Assembly: GCA_023548195.1 (NCBI GenBank)
Contig: JAJHZJ010000531.1
Span: 7,737,900 to 7,801,899, forward strand
Length of the DNA: 64,000 nucleotides
Direction: 5' to 3'
DNA from: Bettongia penicillata ogilbyi
Taxonomy: Eukaryota; Chordata; Mammalia; Diprotodontia; Potoroidae
Both the position numbers and the translations under genes were made by a program. The notes beneath the pieces are model-generated. The model saw only the letters and a list, made by a program, of their open reading frames with translations, was not told the origin of the DNA and did not search any database. Shown here one piece after another: positions 23,289 to 33,945 of the stretch (positions are counted from its first letter, which is position 1; every line of letters begins with the position of its first letter).

Positions 23289-25348
23289 ATTTACCTATTT
23301 TTGCATTAAAAAAATTTTTTTTGTTTATTTTCGGTGTACTACCATCACTACCATATAATTTAGATTTTTTCCCTCCCTTCCTCTTCCATCCCCACTCCCT
23401 CCCTGATATAGCATACAATTTTATATAGATTCTACACATACATTCCTATTAAATACATTTTCACCATAATCATGTTGCATAGAAGAATTAAAATGAATGG
23501 GAGAAATCGTATAACAAACCAAAACGTAATACAAAAGAAGATGATCTGCTACATTCTGTGATTGAATTCCATAGTTCTTCCTCTGGATGTGGAAGGCATT
23601 TTGCCTTAAAAGACCATTGGAAATTTTTTAGGTCCCTGCATTGCAATGAAGTTCTAAGTCTACCAGAAAAAATCCTCGCACACTGTGGTTTTTGCTGCGT
23701 ACAAAGTTTTCCTGGTTCTGCTCCTTTCACTCAGCATCACTTCACACAAATCTTTCAAGGCCTCTCTGAAGTCTTTCTGTTCATCATTTCTTATAGCACA
23801 ATAATATTCCATTCATTCATATACCATAATTTATTCATCCATTCCCCAATTGATGGGCATCCCCTTGATTTCCAGTTTTGGGCTACCACAAAGAGTGCTG
23901 CTATAAATATTTTTGTACATGTGGGACCCTTTCCCATTTTTATGATCTTTTTGGGATACAGTTTTAGAAGTAGTATTGCTGGGTCAAAGGGCATGCACAT
24001 TTTTGTAGCCCTTTGGGCATAATTCAAAATTGTTGTCCAGAATGGTTGGATCAGCTCACAGTTCCACCAACAATGAATTATTGTTCCAACTCTCCCACAT
24101 CTTCTCCAACATTTAGCATCTTCCTGTTCTGTCATGTTAGCCAATCTGATAGTGTGATGTGGTATCTCAGAGTTGTTTTGATTTGCATCTCTCTAATTAA
24201 GAGTGATTTAGAGCATTTTTTTTCATATGACTATAGATATTTTTAATTTCTTCCTCTGAAAACTGCCTGTTCATATCCTTTGATCATTTATCAATTGGAG
24301 AATGACTCGTATTCTTGTACATTTGACTCAGTTCTCTATATACCTTAGAAATGAAGCCTTTATCATAGACACTAGTTGCAAAAATTCTTTCCCAGTTTTC
24401 TGCTGTCCTCCTAATTTTGGTTGCACTGGGTCTGGTTGTGAAAAAACTTCTCAGTTTAATGTAATCAAAATTATCCATTTTGCATTTCACAATGCTTTCT
24501 ATCTCTTGTACAGTCAAAAAGTCTTCCCTTCTCCATAAATCTGATAAATGAACTATTCCTTGCTCCACTAATTTGTTTATAGTATCAATCTTTATACCTA
24601 GATCATGTACCCATTTGGACTTTATTCTTGTGTACAGTGTCAGGCATTGGTCTATGCCTAGTTTCTGCCACACTGTTATCCAGTTTTCCCAGCAATTTTT
24701 GTCAAATAGTGAGTTCATATCCCAGAAACTAGGGTCCTTGGGCTTATCAAACAGTAGATTGCTATATTCATTGACTACAGTGTCTTGAGTACCTAGCATA
24801 TTCCACTGATCTACCCTTCTGTTTCTTAGCCAATACCAAGTGGTTTTGATAATTGCTGCTTTATAATACAATTTGATCACCTTCCCTAGCATTTCTTTTC
24901 ATTAGTTCCCTTGAAATTCTGGAACTTCCAGATGAATTTTGATTATTTTTTCCAGCTCTAGAAAATAATTGTCTGATAGTTTGATTGGTATGGCACTACA
25001 TAAGTAAATTAATTTAGGTAGAATTGTCATTTTTATTATCTTGGCTCAGCCTACCCACAAGCAACTGATGTTTTTCCACTACTTACAACTGACTTTATTT
25101 GTGCAAAAAGTATTTTGTCATTGCCTTCATATAGTCCCTGGATTTGTTTTGGCAGGTAGACTCCCAAATATTTTATAGTGTCTACCCTAGTTTTAGGTGG
25201 GATTTCTCTTTCTATCTTTTGCTGTTGGGCTTTATTACTAATATATAGAAATGGGTTTATTTTGTAACCTGCAACTTTGCCAAAGTTGTTTATTATTTCA
25301 AGCAGTTTTTTACCTGAATCTCTGGGATTCTCTAAGTATATCATCATA
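23289..25348 (-). mobile_element. L1 LINE, 5'-truncated, antisense, with target duplication
   Basis: Minus-strand frames read L1 ORF2 C-terminal sequence: YLENPRDSGKKLLEIINNF and YKINPFLYI (25050-25347), YYKAAIIKTTWYW and DQWN (24750-24890), KMDNFDYIKL (~24460), and CWWNCELIQPFW with PFDPAILLLKLYP (23880-24090). The 3' UTR lies at 23290-23800. Flanking 19-mers starting tcaaatgaag (23270-23288 and 25349-25367) differ at only one or two places, a target-site duplication. The element inserted into an older antisense L2. Several stops and frameshifts are present. Confidence 0.85.
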
Positions 25349-25730
25349 TCAAATGAAGTATTTTTTAAGGCTAGGAAGACCCAGGTATATTTCTAATAGG
25401 TAGGAAAAGAGCTTGTAGACAGAGATTGAAGATGGGGTGGGGGACAGGAAGAGGATGGGAGTAATTGAAATGCAAACATCTGAAGGAGACCAAAGAAGAT
25501 GCAATTAGAGACTTGAATAGAGTGGCTGGCCTTGACAAGAAGAGTCATCTTTTCATTAAAGACTGGAGCAAAGAAGGAGAGAATGGAGAATGGCATCGGT
25601 TGTAAGACAGGTGAGAAGAGGAAGCTTGCTATAGATGGCCTCTATTTTCTTAATAATGTGGGAGGCAGGGGCTTCTGCTGGGGTTGGGGTGGGAAGGGTG
25701 ATGCAGAAAGCTTAAGGGCAAAGTAGAAAT
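25349..25730 (-). mobile_element. L2 LINE, antisense (part 2, after L1 insertion)
   Basis: The sequence gtggctggccttgacaag, gtcatcttttcattaaag and gactggagcaaagaagg resembles the complement of more 5' L2 sequence. It follows in order from the part ending at 23288, so the L1 split one L2 copy. The far border is uncertain. Confidence 0.5.
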
Positions 25731-26396
25731 AGATATGAAATGGTTAGTTAGGTGTATGATGGAGAATTATTTAGAAAAGAATAAAAGGATTACCATGCAT
25801 CAGTGAAAGGCTTATTAAGATAAGATAAAAAATCTGCAATGTACTCACTACATCTGTTATGTGACTTCTTCCAACTGTGTTCAACAGCACTCCTCTAGAA
25901 ATGGAAAAGTTGAAGTTGGGAGGGGGGCAATAATCCATAGTTGAAGTTTAAAAAGATTCAAGAACCTTTGTTGTCTAGTTCTAGTAACTGATCTCTTGCC
26001 TTGTAACAAATCCTTGCTTTATACCCCAGTCTCAGTGTATGGGTTCCTGAGTTGGGGTTCTGCCTAGAACTCTCATCCTCTGGAAAATAACTTTGTCTTA
26101 TCAACTCACCTAGGGATTACTTTCCTGGACCCTGATTCTTCTAGGGTTCTAGCTATCTGCCACTAGGTCCCCATGATCCTGATTAAGCCTCTGCTTGAAC
26201 CTTTCCCAGCTGGTCACTGCCAGTCACACACCCACCTGCTTAGTCACCATCAGTCTAGCATTGTACCTCCCTCATGATAATTGCTGGCCTATTTAGATCT
26301 CCCTGCTAAATCAAATCCAACTTCCATTATACTCCAACCACAAAATTTTCAGATCAGAAGGGACCTCAGAAGCTATTTAACATAAAATACCTACAA
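25731..26396. other. Unassigned sequence
   Basis: No gene was recognised. The last ~50 bp (ttcagatcagaagggacctc) look like the start of a MIR3/THER-type fragment cut by the next element. Confidence 0.35.
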
Positions 26397-26519
26397 CAAG
26401 TGTTCTTAATCTGGGGCCATAAATACCCACGTACATACCCACAAACACACACCCATATATATATATTTATGGGCTACAGAAACACTCACACACATACATA
26501 TACATTTGTAGTTTGTTTT

Positions 26520-26590
<71 letters not shown>

Positions 26591-26775
26591 GGGCTACAGA
26601 AACACTCACCCACATACATATACATTTGTAGTTTGTTTTTATGTTATGTATTTAAAAACATTATTCTGAAAAAGGGTCCCTAAGCTTTACCAGACTACCA
26701 ATGGGGTCTATCACACACATAAACCCACACCCACACCCACACCCACCCCCCCTATACACACACTAAGAACCCCTG
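26397..26775. mobile_element. hAT-like element with TIRs, expanded by a TA microsatellite
   Basis: The ends are inverted repeats: caagtgttctta at the left and taagaacccctg at the right (complement caggggttctta, 10 of 12 matching). Likely 8-bp duplications are cctacaac (26390-26397) and cctagaac (26776-26783), with a one-base ambiguity at the left border. Inside, a 60-bp unit at ~26465-26524 recurs at ~26585-26644, separated by about 60 bp of pure (TA)n. A (CA/CCCACA)n run lies at 26712-26762. Confidence 0.65.
26525..26586. repeat. (TA)n microsatellite
   Basis: This is an uninterrupted alternation of t and a for about 60 bp, between the two copies of a 60-bp unit starting tttatgggctacagaaacac. 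It gives Y/I-only frames on both strands, which are not genes. Confidence 0.95.
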
Positions 26776-26829
26776 CCTAGAACATAGCCTACAAGTCATC
26801 ATTGAAGATTTGCTTGAAGACTGGGGTTG

Positions 26830-27185
26830 GGGGTGGGAGGGTGAGAAACCACTGCCTCCTGCAGCACTCCTTTCTACTTTCAATTATTTAAAAGTTTTTC
26901 CTTATATTAGGCCTAAAATTGCCTCTTTGCAACTTCTACCAATTGCCTTCCTCAAGCCAGTTTTTTAAAAACTTGAAGATAACTACCATATCTTTCTTTA
27001 ACTCTTTCTTCTCCAGGATCAACATCTGAAATGCCTTTTGCCCTATTCCTTCTGTTCCCTAAGGTATAGGGTAAATGATAGAACTCCCAGCTCATCTGTC
27101 ACCTTACAATCACACAAGCCATATTTCTATATTAGATCCATTTTCACCTCAAAACTTAATGACTTTCCTTTTCTTTCTGTTCTAG
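26830..27185 (-). mobile_element. CR1/L3 LINE fragment, antisense
   Basis: The motifs aagtttttccttatattagg, tgcctctttgcaacttct, cttgaagataactaccatat and tctccaggatcaacatctg follow the antisense order of the CR1/L3 3' region, as in the copies at 35036 and 57840. Confidence 0.7.
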
Positions 27186-27489
27186 CATATTATTAGCACC
27201 ATTGGTGCCTTTGGATATGATTAAAGATGGTTTTTTGACTCATAAATGGAGTAAAGAAAAGAAAAGTGAAATTTTTTCCAAATGTAACCTGGCAAAGGTT
27301 CTTAGAGGGGAGGGGAAGAAGACATATATTAGAAAAGGATGGGGGTGCAAATATGACAAAGATTACCTAAAGTAGAACTAACTGAACTGTGATTGTTAAA
27401 GACCATAGAACAAGTATGAGGGTGGGATGGGGAGCAGTGAAACAGAGGCAGGGTGGGAGCAGAGTATGGGGGGATTACTGAATTCTCCG

Positions 27490-27650
27490 CTGCCTAGAAA
27501 TAGCTAGGTGTACTCGGCCTGTGGTCCAAAAGATCTGATTTCAAATCTGGCTTTACACACTTAACTAGCTATGTAAACCTGGACAAGTCAACTAATCTCT
27601 GTCTGCCTCAATTTCCTCAACTGTAAGATAGGGATAATAATTAAATGTAA
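27490..27650 (+). mobile_element. Marsupial SINE/MIR, partial
   Basis: The order aatagctaggtg, ttcaaatctggctttacac, aactagctatgtaaacctgg, tgcctcaatttcctcaac is that of the SINE body. The 3' tail is missing. Confidence 0.75.
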
Positions 27651-27829
27651 CGAAGACTTCTGGGTCACAAACTCTCAAACTTCTCCAAAATAGAAATTAT
27701 ACACCAAAGACAATGCAATTTCAACTGTCTCTGTGGTCTAGGACATCCAGATTTTATAATAAAATAAAATAAAAACTGCACACATCTACCCTTATCTCAC
27801 TTTGCACTCACCTCTCATTCTACCAGCAG

Positions 27830-29680
27830 GGAGGCTACATTAGCTGATCAAAAGACCTAAGAGGCACACAGACTTTTAATAAAACCCAACCAAACTCCCT
27901 GGTCCCTCCCTTCCCCTGCTTTCTAGTGTTGTTCAAGCTGTGGAAGTTTGATAGAGCTGCAACAGTCAGCCAGAGGAAGTGAAGGCAGATTGTGTTGCAC
28001 TCCATTAAGCCTGAGAGAAAGAGCACAGTATTCAGCTGGGGCCAGTTCTGCTCACCCAAAATTCACTTGGGAGAGTGAAGCTTGCGAATTGTAAAGTGCC
28101 CAGTGGGATGCAGCTGAGATGCTTGGACAGCCTGGCCTATTGAAACTGCCATCAAAGGGGAGAGAGTCAGAAAGTGAACAATAATGGAAAATTAGTTGGG
28201 GGGCAAAGGGAGACAGAAATTGCCAAGATCTTGGGAAGAAGATAACTCAAAGACCTTGAACATAAGTAGATAAGTCAAGAGAGAAAATAATAACAACAGA
28301 AAGAAAAATGGCCTCTAGTAAATAAATTCAGATCTAGTAAATAAATTCAGGCATCTATGAATAAATATTATAAAACAAAAGAAAATGATCCAACACTTGA
28401 TGAGACCAATGACTCTGTCAAATGTGAGGAAAACATGGAACTACAACATCCTCCTCTTGAGTAGTTCAAAAGAAAATTAGAATTATGAGAACAGAATTCA
28501 TGGCCTTTCCAGTAAAAATTATGGGCAGAATAGAAAAATGAATCTGTGATGGCAAGCCTCATCAAAGACAAAAAAGAGAGAACAATACATTGGGAATGTA
28601 AACATACAGAAGTGAAGGGCATTCTAAAAGAAGATAAGCCAAAAAAAATCAGAAGAAAATATGTTCACAATGCAATCAAAACATTGATCTCAAAGACAGA
28701 TGTGTAGAGACAACTAAAGTATCACAGATCTCTCAGAAGAACATGACAGGATTAAAAACCTTTCTTTCAATGCCACAATGCAAGAAATAATACAAGAGAA
28801 TTTCCAGAATTTCTGAACAAAGAAAATGAAATACCAATAAAGGAATTCATAGATTATCTCCAGAAAAAAACCCTCAATGCTACAAACTACAAGACACAGT
28901 GATTAAATTTAACAACTTAATTTAGAAACAACAACTTTTATAGGCAGTCAAAAGAAACACTTTCAAATACAAAGGAAAGGAAATGCAAATAATGCAAGAC
29001 TATTCTGCACTCAGCAGAAAATAAAGGAAAGAATAGAATGTGTTCCAAAGAGCAATGGAGCTCAGGAGACAGCCCATGATGACCCATCCCAAAAATATGA
29101 TCTTAACTATAAATGGAAAAAAATGGATTTCAATGATAAACATTTTTAGAAGAAAAAGCAGAACTGAAGATATTATTTGCTTCTCAAATACCCCAGACAA
29201 CAAAAATGCAGGAAGAATGAATAAAAACAGCAGCTAAGGACAATAAAAGCAACAGAGTAACAGAAGAAAGACCAGTAAGAGACTCCTTTCTGAACGTACA
29301 CAAGGAGATAGGTGGGAAGGCAGAAGTCTGATGGAGTTAAAAATGAAAAAGCAGGCCTGGGGCATTATGAACAGAACAGGACAGGTGACATCCTACCTAC
29401 AGGTGAAACAACGTGGGATTAGAGAGTGGGATTTATTTTGTGGGATTATAATATTACATGGAAGAGTCCATGAAAGTTGGTGAGGGGAGTAAGGCAATAA
29501 GGAGAAATAGATGAGGTGCCTGGTAAAAACAAGGGCTAGTAATGAGAGGAACATGTTCCTTATGGTTTCATAAGGGAAGGACTTGCAGAGGAGCAGGTGA
29601 GGTGGAAGGAGAATTGAAGAGGAAGAGAAAGAAAGGAGTCCCTGCTTTGCTTTATTTTTGGGGGGTGGGGGGCATTCCAC
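27830..29680 (+). mobile_element. L1-ORF1-type (HAL1-like) retroelement relic
   Basis: Plus-strand frames around 28790-29240 give FKYKGKEMQIMQDYSAL, the LINE-1 ORF1 C-terminal domain pattern (tyrosine-lysine-glycine, then D-x-S), followed by AMELRRQ and ILTINGKKW. An ORF2 does not follow; instead a purine-rich 3' segment runs to about 29680. ORF1 followed directly by a 3' UTR is the layout of half-L1 (HAL1) elements. Frames are broken. Similarity to 60690-61540 supports this as a repeat family. Borders are approximate. Confidence 0.55.
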
Positions 29681-29749
29681 TGTTTTATATTCCTATGACA
29701 ATATCTACAAATCGTTTTGTAAACCTAATGTGCTAAATAAATGTCAGCT

Positions 29750-29860
29750 ACTGCTGTTAGTCATTTTGTCTAAAGTCATATAGCTAAATTAGCAGCAGAG
29801 CAGGAACTAGAATCCAGGTCTTCTGAACCTATTCTAATGTTCTTTATGCTATGGGTAGAA
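29750..29860 (-). mobile_element. MIR-type SINE fragment, antisense
   Basis: The motifs aagtcatatagctaaatt, gcaggaactagaatccagg and cttctgaacc match the antisense MIR body; both ends are lost. Confidence 0.65.
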
Positions 29861-29896
29861 AAAAATTAAAACAGTTTGCTTCTGAGTTGATAGATA

Positions 29897-30251
29897 ATTA
29901 AACTTCAAGCTGTTATTCAAATAGACCTGGCAAAGCCATCTTTACCTACTTCTCAATCCTAAATTCACAGATCCTCGGATTTTTTCAGTGTTTTTTGCTT
30001 CCAAGACTTTTACACTTGAAAAAAATGTCAGACTTGTGTTTAACCCTTTAAAGGTATCAAGGTATCACTTGGGGGAAAGTCAGAGCTCAGGAGGTAATCA
30101 TGAGAGTCTTTGACAGAGTCCCTATTCCCCTCACCCACACTTCATATGATGAGGTTACAAGACAAAAACATTCGGGGGAAGGGAGTGGTGTGCTTCTCTT
30201 AGGGTGGATGTGCTAAATGAGCACATTCACCATAATGTCTCGATGGGCTGG
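29897..30251 (-). repeat. Unclassified ~355-bp element, copy 1
   Basis: The reverse complement of this segment is found almost unchanged at 32274-32629. Long stretches are identical, for example gtcagagctcaggaggtaat and gatgaggttacaagacaaaa. It has no recognised SINE box, no LINE frame and no poly(A) signal. The strand is assigned arbitrarily, opposite to copy 2. It could be a solo LTR, a miniature DNA element or an inverted duplication. Confidence 0.8.
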
Positions 30252-30814
30252 CAAAAGGAACTCTTTATTTTCCTAGTAACTAGGCACTTTGTGGAGATTA
30301 GTAACAGCGTCAGGGATGATTATTTCTTGTTGGATGAACCTCTCCCCCTGGGGCCTGTAAGAGTATCAACTCTCCTTTGGACTCATCTGACTTATGATGC
30401 TTTGCCAATGATTTCTCTTTCTTGAACTTACTACAAAGGAGAGGTGAGGAGAGAGGACCTCTTTGTATCATCCTCCCACTCCCGTTGTATTAGCAGTGTT
30501 GTCTTACAGCAGAAGTACACGACAGCAGGAGGATTTGAATAAAATGGAGATGAGAAGACTTAAGGAGATCTCTAGCTTTCATCAAATATTTGAAGGAGGT
30601 TCAGGAATTAGACTTATTTGGCTTAGAATAAAAAGGCAGAACTGGAAGCAATGGGTGGAAAAATGGAAAGAAGATGAAGGCTTGATTTAAAATCATTCAA
30701 AAGTAGAATGTCTCAGGAGGTAGAAGATTGCACCTGTACTTTAGGTCTCCAAGAAGAGGTCATGTAATCATTTACTCAGAATTCCTCTAACAATTCCCAC
30801 AATTGTTGTTCAGA
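30252..30814. other. Unassigned sequence
   Basis: No gene or clear repeat was seen. Short open frames here lack any recognisable feature. Confidence 0.3.
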
Positions 30815-31225
30815 TATTTTATCTGACTCTTCCTGACTGCTTGGACCATAGTACACCGGGACCTTCTATCCTCCACTATCTCTTGAAGTCTGTCCAATTT
30901 CATACTTGTTGCTTATAAGACACTACCCATCTCATCCTCAGCTCTTCCCTTTTGCCTTCAGTCTTTCCCAGAATCAGGTTCCTTTCCAATAAGTCCAGTC
31001 TTCTCATTATGTGGCTAAAGTATTTAAGTTAAAGCTTCAGTATTTGACCTTCCAGTGAATAGTCTGAATTAATTTCTTTAAGTATTGACTGATTTGACCT
31101 CCTTGCTGTCCAAGGTACTCTCAAAAGTCTTTTTTGGCACCACAATTTGAAAGCATCCATTCTGTGGTGCTCAGCTTTCCTCATAGTCCAACTCTCATAG
31201 TCATACATTACTACTGGAGAATTCC
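30815..31225 (-). mobile_element. RTE/BovB LINE fragment, antisense
   Basis: The plus strand shows cagtctttcccagaatcagg, cattatgtggctaaagtat, gacctccttgctgtccaagg, caccacaatttgaaagcatc and gtccaactctcatagtcat. These are the complement of the RTE/BovB reverse-transcriptase C-terminal region. BovB-type LINEs are common in marsupials. It is degraded, with no intact frame. Confidence 0.75.
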
Positions 31226-31300
31226 TCTAGAGCCTAGAATAATGTCTGGCACATGGTAAGTGCTTGAAAAATGCTTATTAAATTGAATTATAGAGAATAC
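31226..31300 (+). mobile_element. L2 3' tail
   Basis: The sequence cctagaataatgtctggcac, atggtaagtgcttg and aatgcttattaaattgaat is the terminal L2 motif. Confidence 0.7.
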
Positions 31301-31384
31301 TAGATGGCCTCTGAAGTCACTTCCAGTTCTGAGATTTCATGATTTTATTAAATCAAGATTTTCTATAAATATTATAGTTAGAAT

Positions 31385-31479
31385 CCTGTTCCAGATATTT
31401 GCTAGATGTGTGACTATCAACAAATCATTTAACATCCCAGAGAATTTGTTTCCTCTTTTATAAATCAGGATAATAATCT
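31385..31479 (+). mobile_element. MIR-type SINE fragment
   Basis: The sequence ttgctagatgtgtgactatc, aaatcatttaacatcccaga and ttataaatcaggataata matches the MIR core and 3' part. Confidence 0.65.
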
Positions 31480-31735
31480 TCAGGCAACTTCATGATTCAG
31501 TGGATAGAGTGGTGGGTCTGAAGTAAAGAATACTCATCTTCCTGGGTTCAAATCTGACCTCAGACACTTACTAGCTGTGTGACCCTGGGCAAGTTGCTTC
31601 ATCCTATTTGCCTCAGTTTCCCCATCTATAAAACAAACTGGAGAAGGAAATGACAAACCACTTCCATATCTTTGCCAAGAAAGCCCTAAATGAGGTTATA
31701 GAGTTGGACAACTGAAAAACAACGTTCAAATAATA
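31480..31735 (+). mobile_element. Marsupial tRNA-derived/CORE SINE, full length
   Basis: It runs from atgattcagtggatagagtg through gttcaaatctgacctc (B-box), gtgtgaccctgggcaagttg and ctggagaaggaaatgacaaa to gagttggacaactgaaaaac. Confidence 0.85.
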
Positions 31736-31987
31736 AGCTTTATACTAACTATCTCATAGAGTTGGTGTGAAATTCACATAAGAATACTTAGGCAAAATGA
31801 AGTTTGAACTTGAAAGTAATGCTATATAAATGTCAGCTGTTGTTTTGGGGAGGGTTTTTTGTTTTGTTTGTTTGTTTTGTACTCTTATTTCATTGATATA
31901 AAGAACTCCTCAGATGAAAACTCTCACTACCAAGGTACTACCTGCTTTATAACTTTTAGCCTTAAGGCTAAAAGTCTATGACCCCGA

Positions 31988-32090
31988 AAAGCTGTTACTT
32001 ACCTAAGGCCACAAAACTAATCTGAATCAGAGGCAGGACTCTCTGATCCCAAGGCCAGCTCTCTATCCACCATGCTATGCTGCTCCTCTT
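31988..32090 (-). mobile_element. MIR-type SINE fragment, antisense
   Basis: The motifs ctaaggccacaaaactaatc, cagaggcaggactctctg and ctctatccaccatgctatg are the antisense SINE/MIR end. Confidence 0.7.
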
Positions 32091-32097
32091 TATTATT

Positions 32098-33000
32098 GCC
32101 TCTAGCAAATATATTCTTTTTTATAACTTCAACTTGCTGCTCATAGCTCTTCCTTCTGGGGAAAAGCAAAATAAACCTATTCTCTCTTTTACACAATGAG
32201 ACTTTAAATATTTGAAGATGGTCAGCATGTCCCTAAGTTATCCTTTCTTCAGGCTAAACCTCGCAGTTCCTCACCAGCCCATCGAGACATTATGGTGAAT
32301 GTGCTCATTTAGCACATCCACCCTAAGAGAAGCACACCACTCCCTTCCCCCAAATGTTTTTGTCTTGTAACCTCATCATATGAAGTGTGGGTGAGGGGAA
32401 TAGGGACTCTATCAAAGACTCTCATGATTACCTCCTGAGCTCTGACTTTCCCCCAAGTCCCACCCTTGACACCCTTAAAGGGTTAAACACAAGTCTGACA
32501 TTTTTTTCAAGTGTAAAAGTCTTGGAAGCAAAAAACACTGAAAAAATCCAAGGATATGTGAATTTAGGATTGAGAAGTAGGTAAAGATGGTTTTGCCAGG
32601 TCTATTTGAATAAGAGTTTGAAGTTTAATGGAACTGCGACCTATCCTCATCTGACATGAAATCAAGGTCATTCACCACTGGTTTGACCTCTTTTATAAAT
32701 TCTCCAAATTATCAATATCCTTCCTAAAAATGTGACACCCAGAATAAACCAGAATTCTCCTGCTGTAGTTGCCCCTAGAGCAAAGGAGGGAGGGATGCTT
32801 GCCCTATTATTCTTAGATATTGTGCCTCTCTTACCACAGTCCAAAATCGAGGCTAACAGCCATTTTTGTGTTGCTTCCATTGGGCAGGAAAAGTACAAAA
32901 AAAAAGGCCAAGGGAGGGATTGAAAACTGACTCCCCAAATTTCCATGTATAATGTTGGAACTAGCAGATAATATTGTACATGCTCTCAGGACTGAGTCTC
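32098..33000 (-). mobile_element. CR1/L3 LINE, antisense, interrupted
   Basis: The first part (32098-32273) shows aactttaaatatttgaag-type sequence, gcatgtccctaagtta and cttcaggctaaacctc. The second part (32640-33000) continues in CR1 order with tatcctcatctgacatg, caatatccttcctaaaaatg and acacccagaataaaccag. Continuity across the gap shows that the ~355-bp element between them was inserted into this CR1. Confidence 0.7.
32274..32629 (+). repeat. Unclassified ~355-bp element, copy 2, inside CR1
   Basis: This is the reverse complement of 29897-30251 with few differences. The CR1 reading resumes right after it, so it arrived as a unit. A 10-bp perfect inverted repeat flanks it (tcgcagttcc at 32261-32270, ggaactgcga at 32630-32639). 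Part of this also matches ordinary CR1 sequence, so it may be chance rather than a terminal inverted repeat. Confidence 0.8.
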
Positions 33001-33029
33001 CAATTAATGGAAATTTCTTTCTATTACAG

Positions 33030-33415
33030 TTGGAAAGATAGATTGCTGGGGTGGGAAAGAGTAGAAATGGAAAGACCTGTTATGAGACTATGATAATAGC
33101 CCAAAAAGGAGGCCATGACTAGAATAACAGTGAGAAGCAAATGGATGTAAAAGATATTAAGATAGACTAGGCAGGAGTTGGTAAGTGATTGGATATTAGA
33201 AGGAGGGAAAGGGAATAATTAAAGATCAAATCTGAGTTTCACACACTGGAGATGGTAAAGGGTGGGGCATCTGACAAGTAGTGAAGAAGGAGGGGAAGGT
33301 CTGGAGAAGACAACAAGTTTAACTCTGGAGGTGTTGAGTTGGAGGGATCTGTGGGGATATGCAAATTGTAATGGGCTACAGGTAACTGGCCATACAGACT
33401 GGGACTCATCTGTCT
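33030..33415 (-). mobile_element. L2 fragment, antisense
   Basis: The segment resembles antisense L2: gagaagcaaatggatgtaaa, ggtaagtgattggatatt, ggaggtgttgagttgg and gactgggactcatctgtct, in the order seen in other long antisense L2 copies. Confidence 0.55.
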
Positions 33416-33469
33416 AGAAGTTACAGATAAACTTTCTGGAATAATAAGAAAAGTAATTGCTAATATTTA

Positions 33470-33685
33470 TATTTAGAGCTTTAATATTTGCATGTGTTTC
33501 CTCATTTGATTCTCATGACAACCCTATAAGGTATGTGGCTGTTGTTATATTAGTAACAGTATTATTATTATAATATTTCATTTTTCAGATGAGGAAACTG
33601 AGGCTGAGAGAGGTTAAATGACTTGTCCAGGGGTCATACAGACAGTATCTCTGGCAGAATTTGACCACAAGTCTTCTTGGCTATG
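33470..33685 (-). mobile_element. MIR SINE, antisense
   Basis: The motifs cctcatttgattctcatgac, aaccctataaggtatg, cagatgaggaaactgaggct and aggttaaatgacttgtcc are the classic antisense MIR. Confidence 0.9.
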
Positions 33686-33689
33686 AGGG

Positions 33690-33945
33690 TATCTAGGTGT
33701 TATAGTGGCTAGAGGGCCAGGCCTAGAGTAAGAAAGACCTGAGTTCAAATCCAGCTTCATACAACTTACTAGCTGTGTGACCTTGGGTAAGTCACTTAAC
33801 TCCATTTGCCTCAGTTTCCTCATCTGTAAAATGAGCTAGAGAAGGAAATGGCAAATCACTCTAGTATCTTGCCAAGAAAACCCCAAATGGGACCATGAAG
33901 AGTCAGACACAATTGCAACGACTAAACAGTGACAATTTCTTGACT
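33690..33945 (+). mobile_element. Marsupial tRNA-derived/CORE SINE, full length
   Basis: It contains gagttcaaatccagcttc (B-box), gtgtgaccttgggtaagtca, cctcagtttcctcatctg, ggagaaggaaatgg-type sequence and aagaaaaccccaaatggg, ending catgaagagtcagacacaat. It directly follows an antisense MIR. Confidence 0.9.

Noticed and set aside
24284..24892. 202-codon minus-strand frame that looks like a real protein
   Set aside because: It is the C-terminal part of L1 ORF2 in a 5'-truncated, frame-broken copy, so it is counted within the L1 and not as a gene.
26400..26669. YIYI-repeat frames on both strands
   Set aside because: They are translations of the (TA)n microsatellite within a mobile element.
29897..32639. 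A single 2.7-kb DNA transposon with 355-bp terminal inverted repeats
   Set aside because: The right-hand unit alone splits a CR1 whose left part lies inside the supposed transposon and right part outside, so the units are separate insertions.
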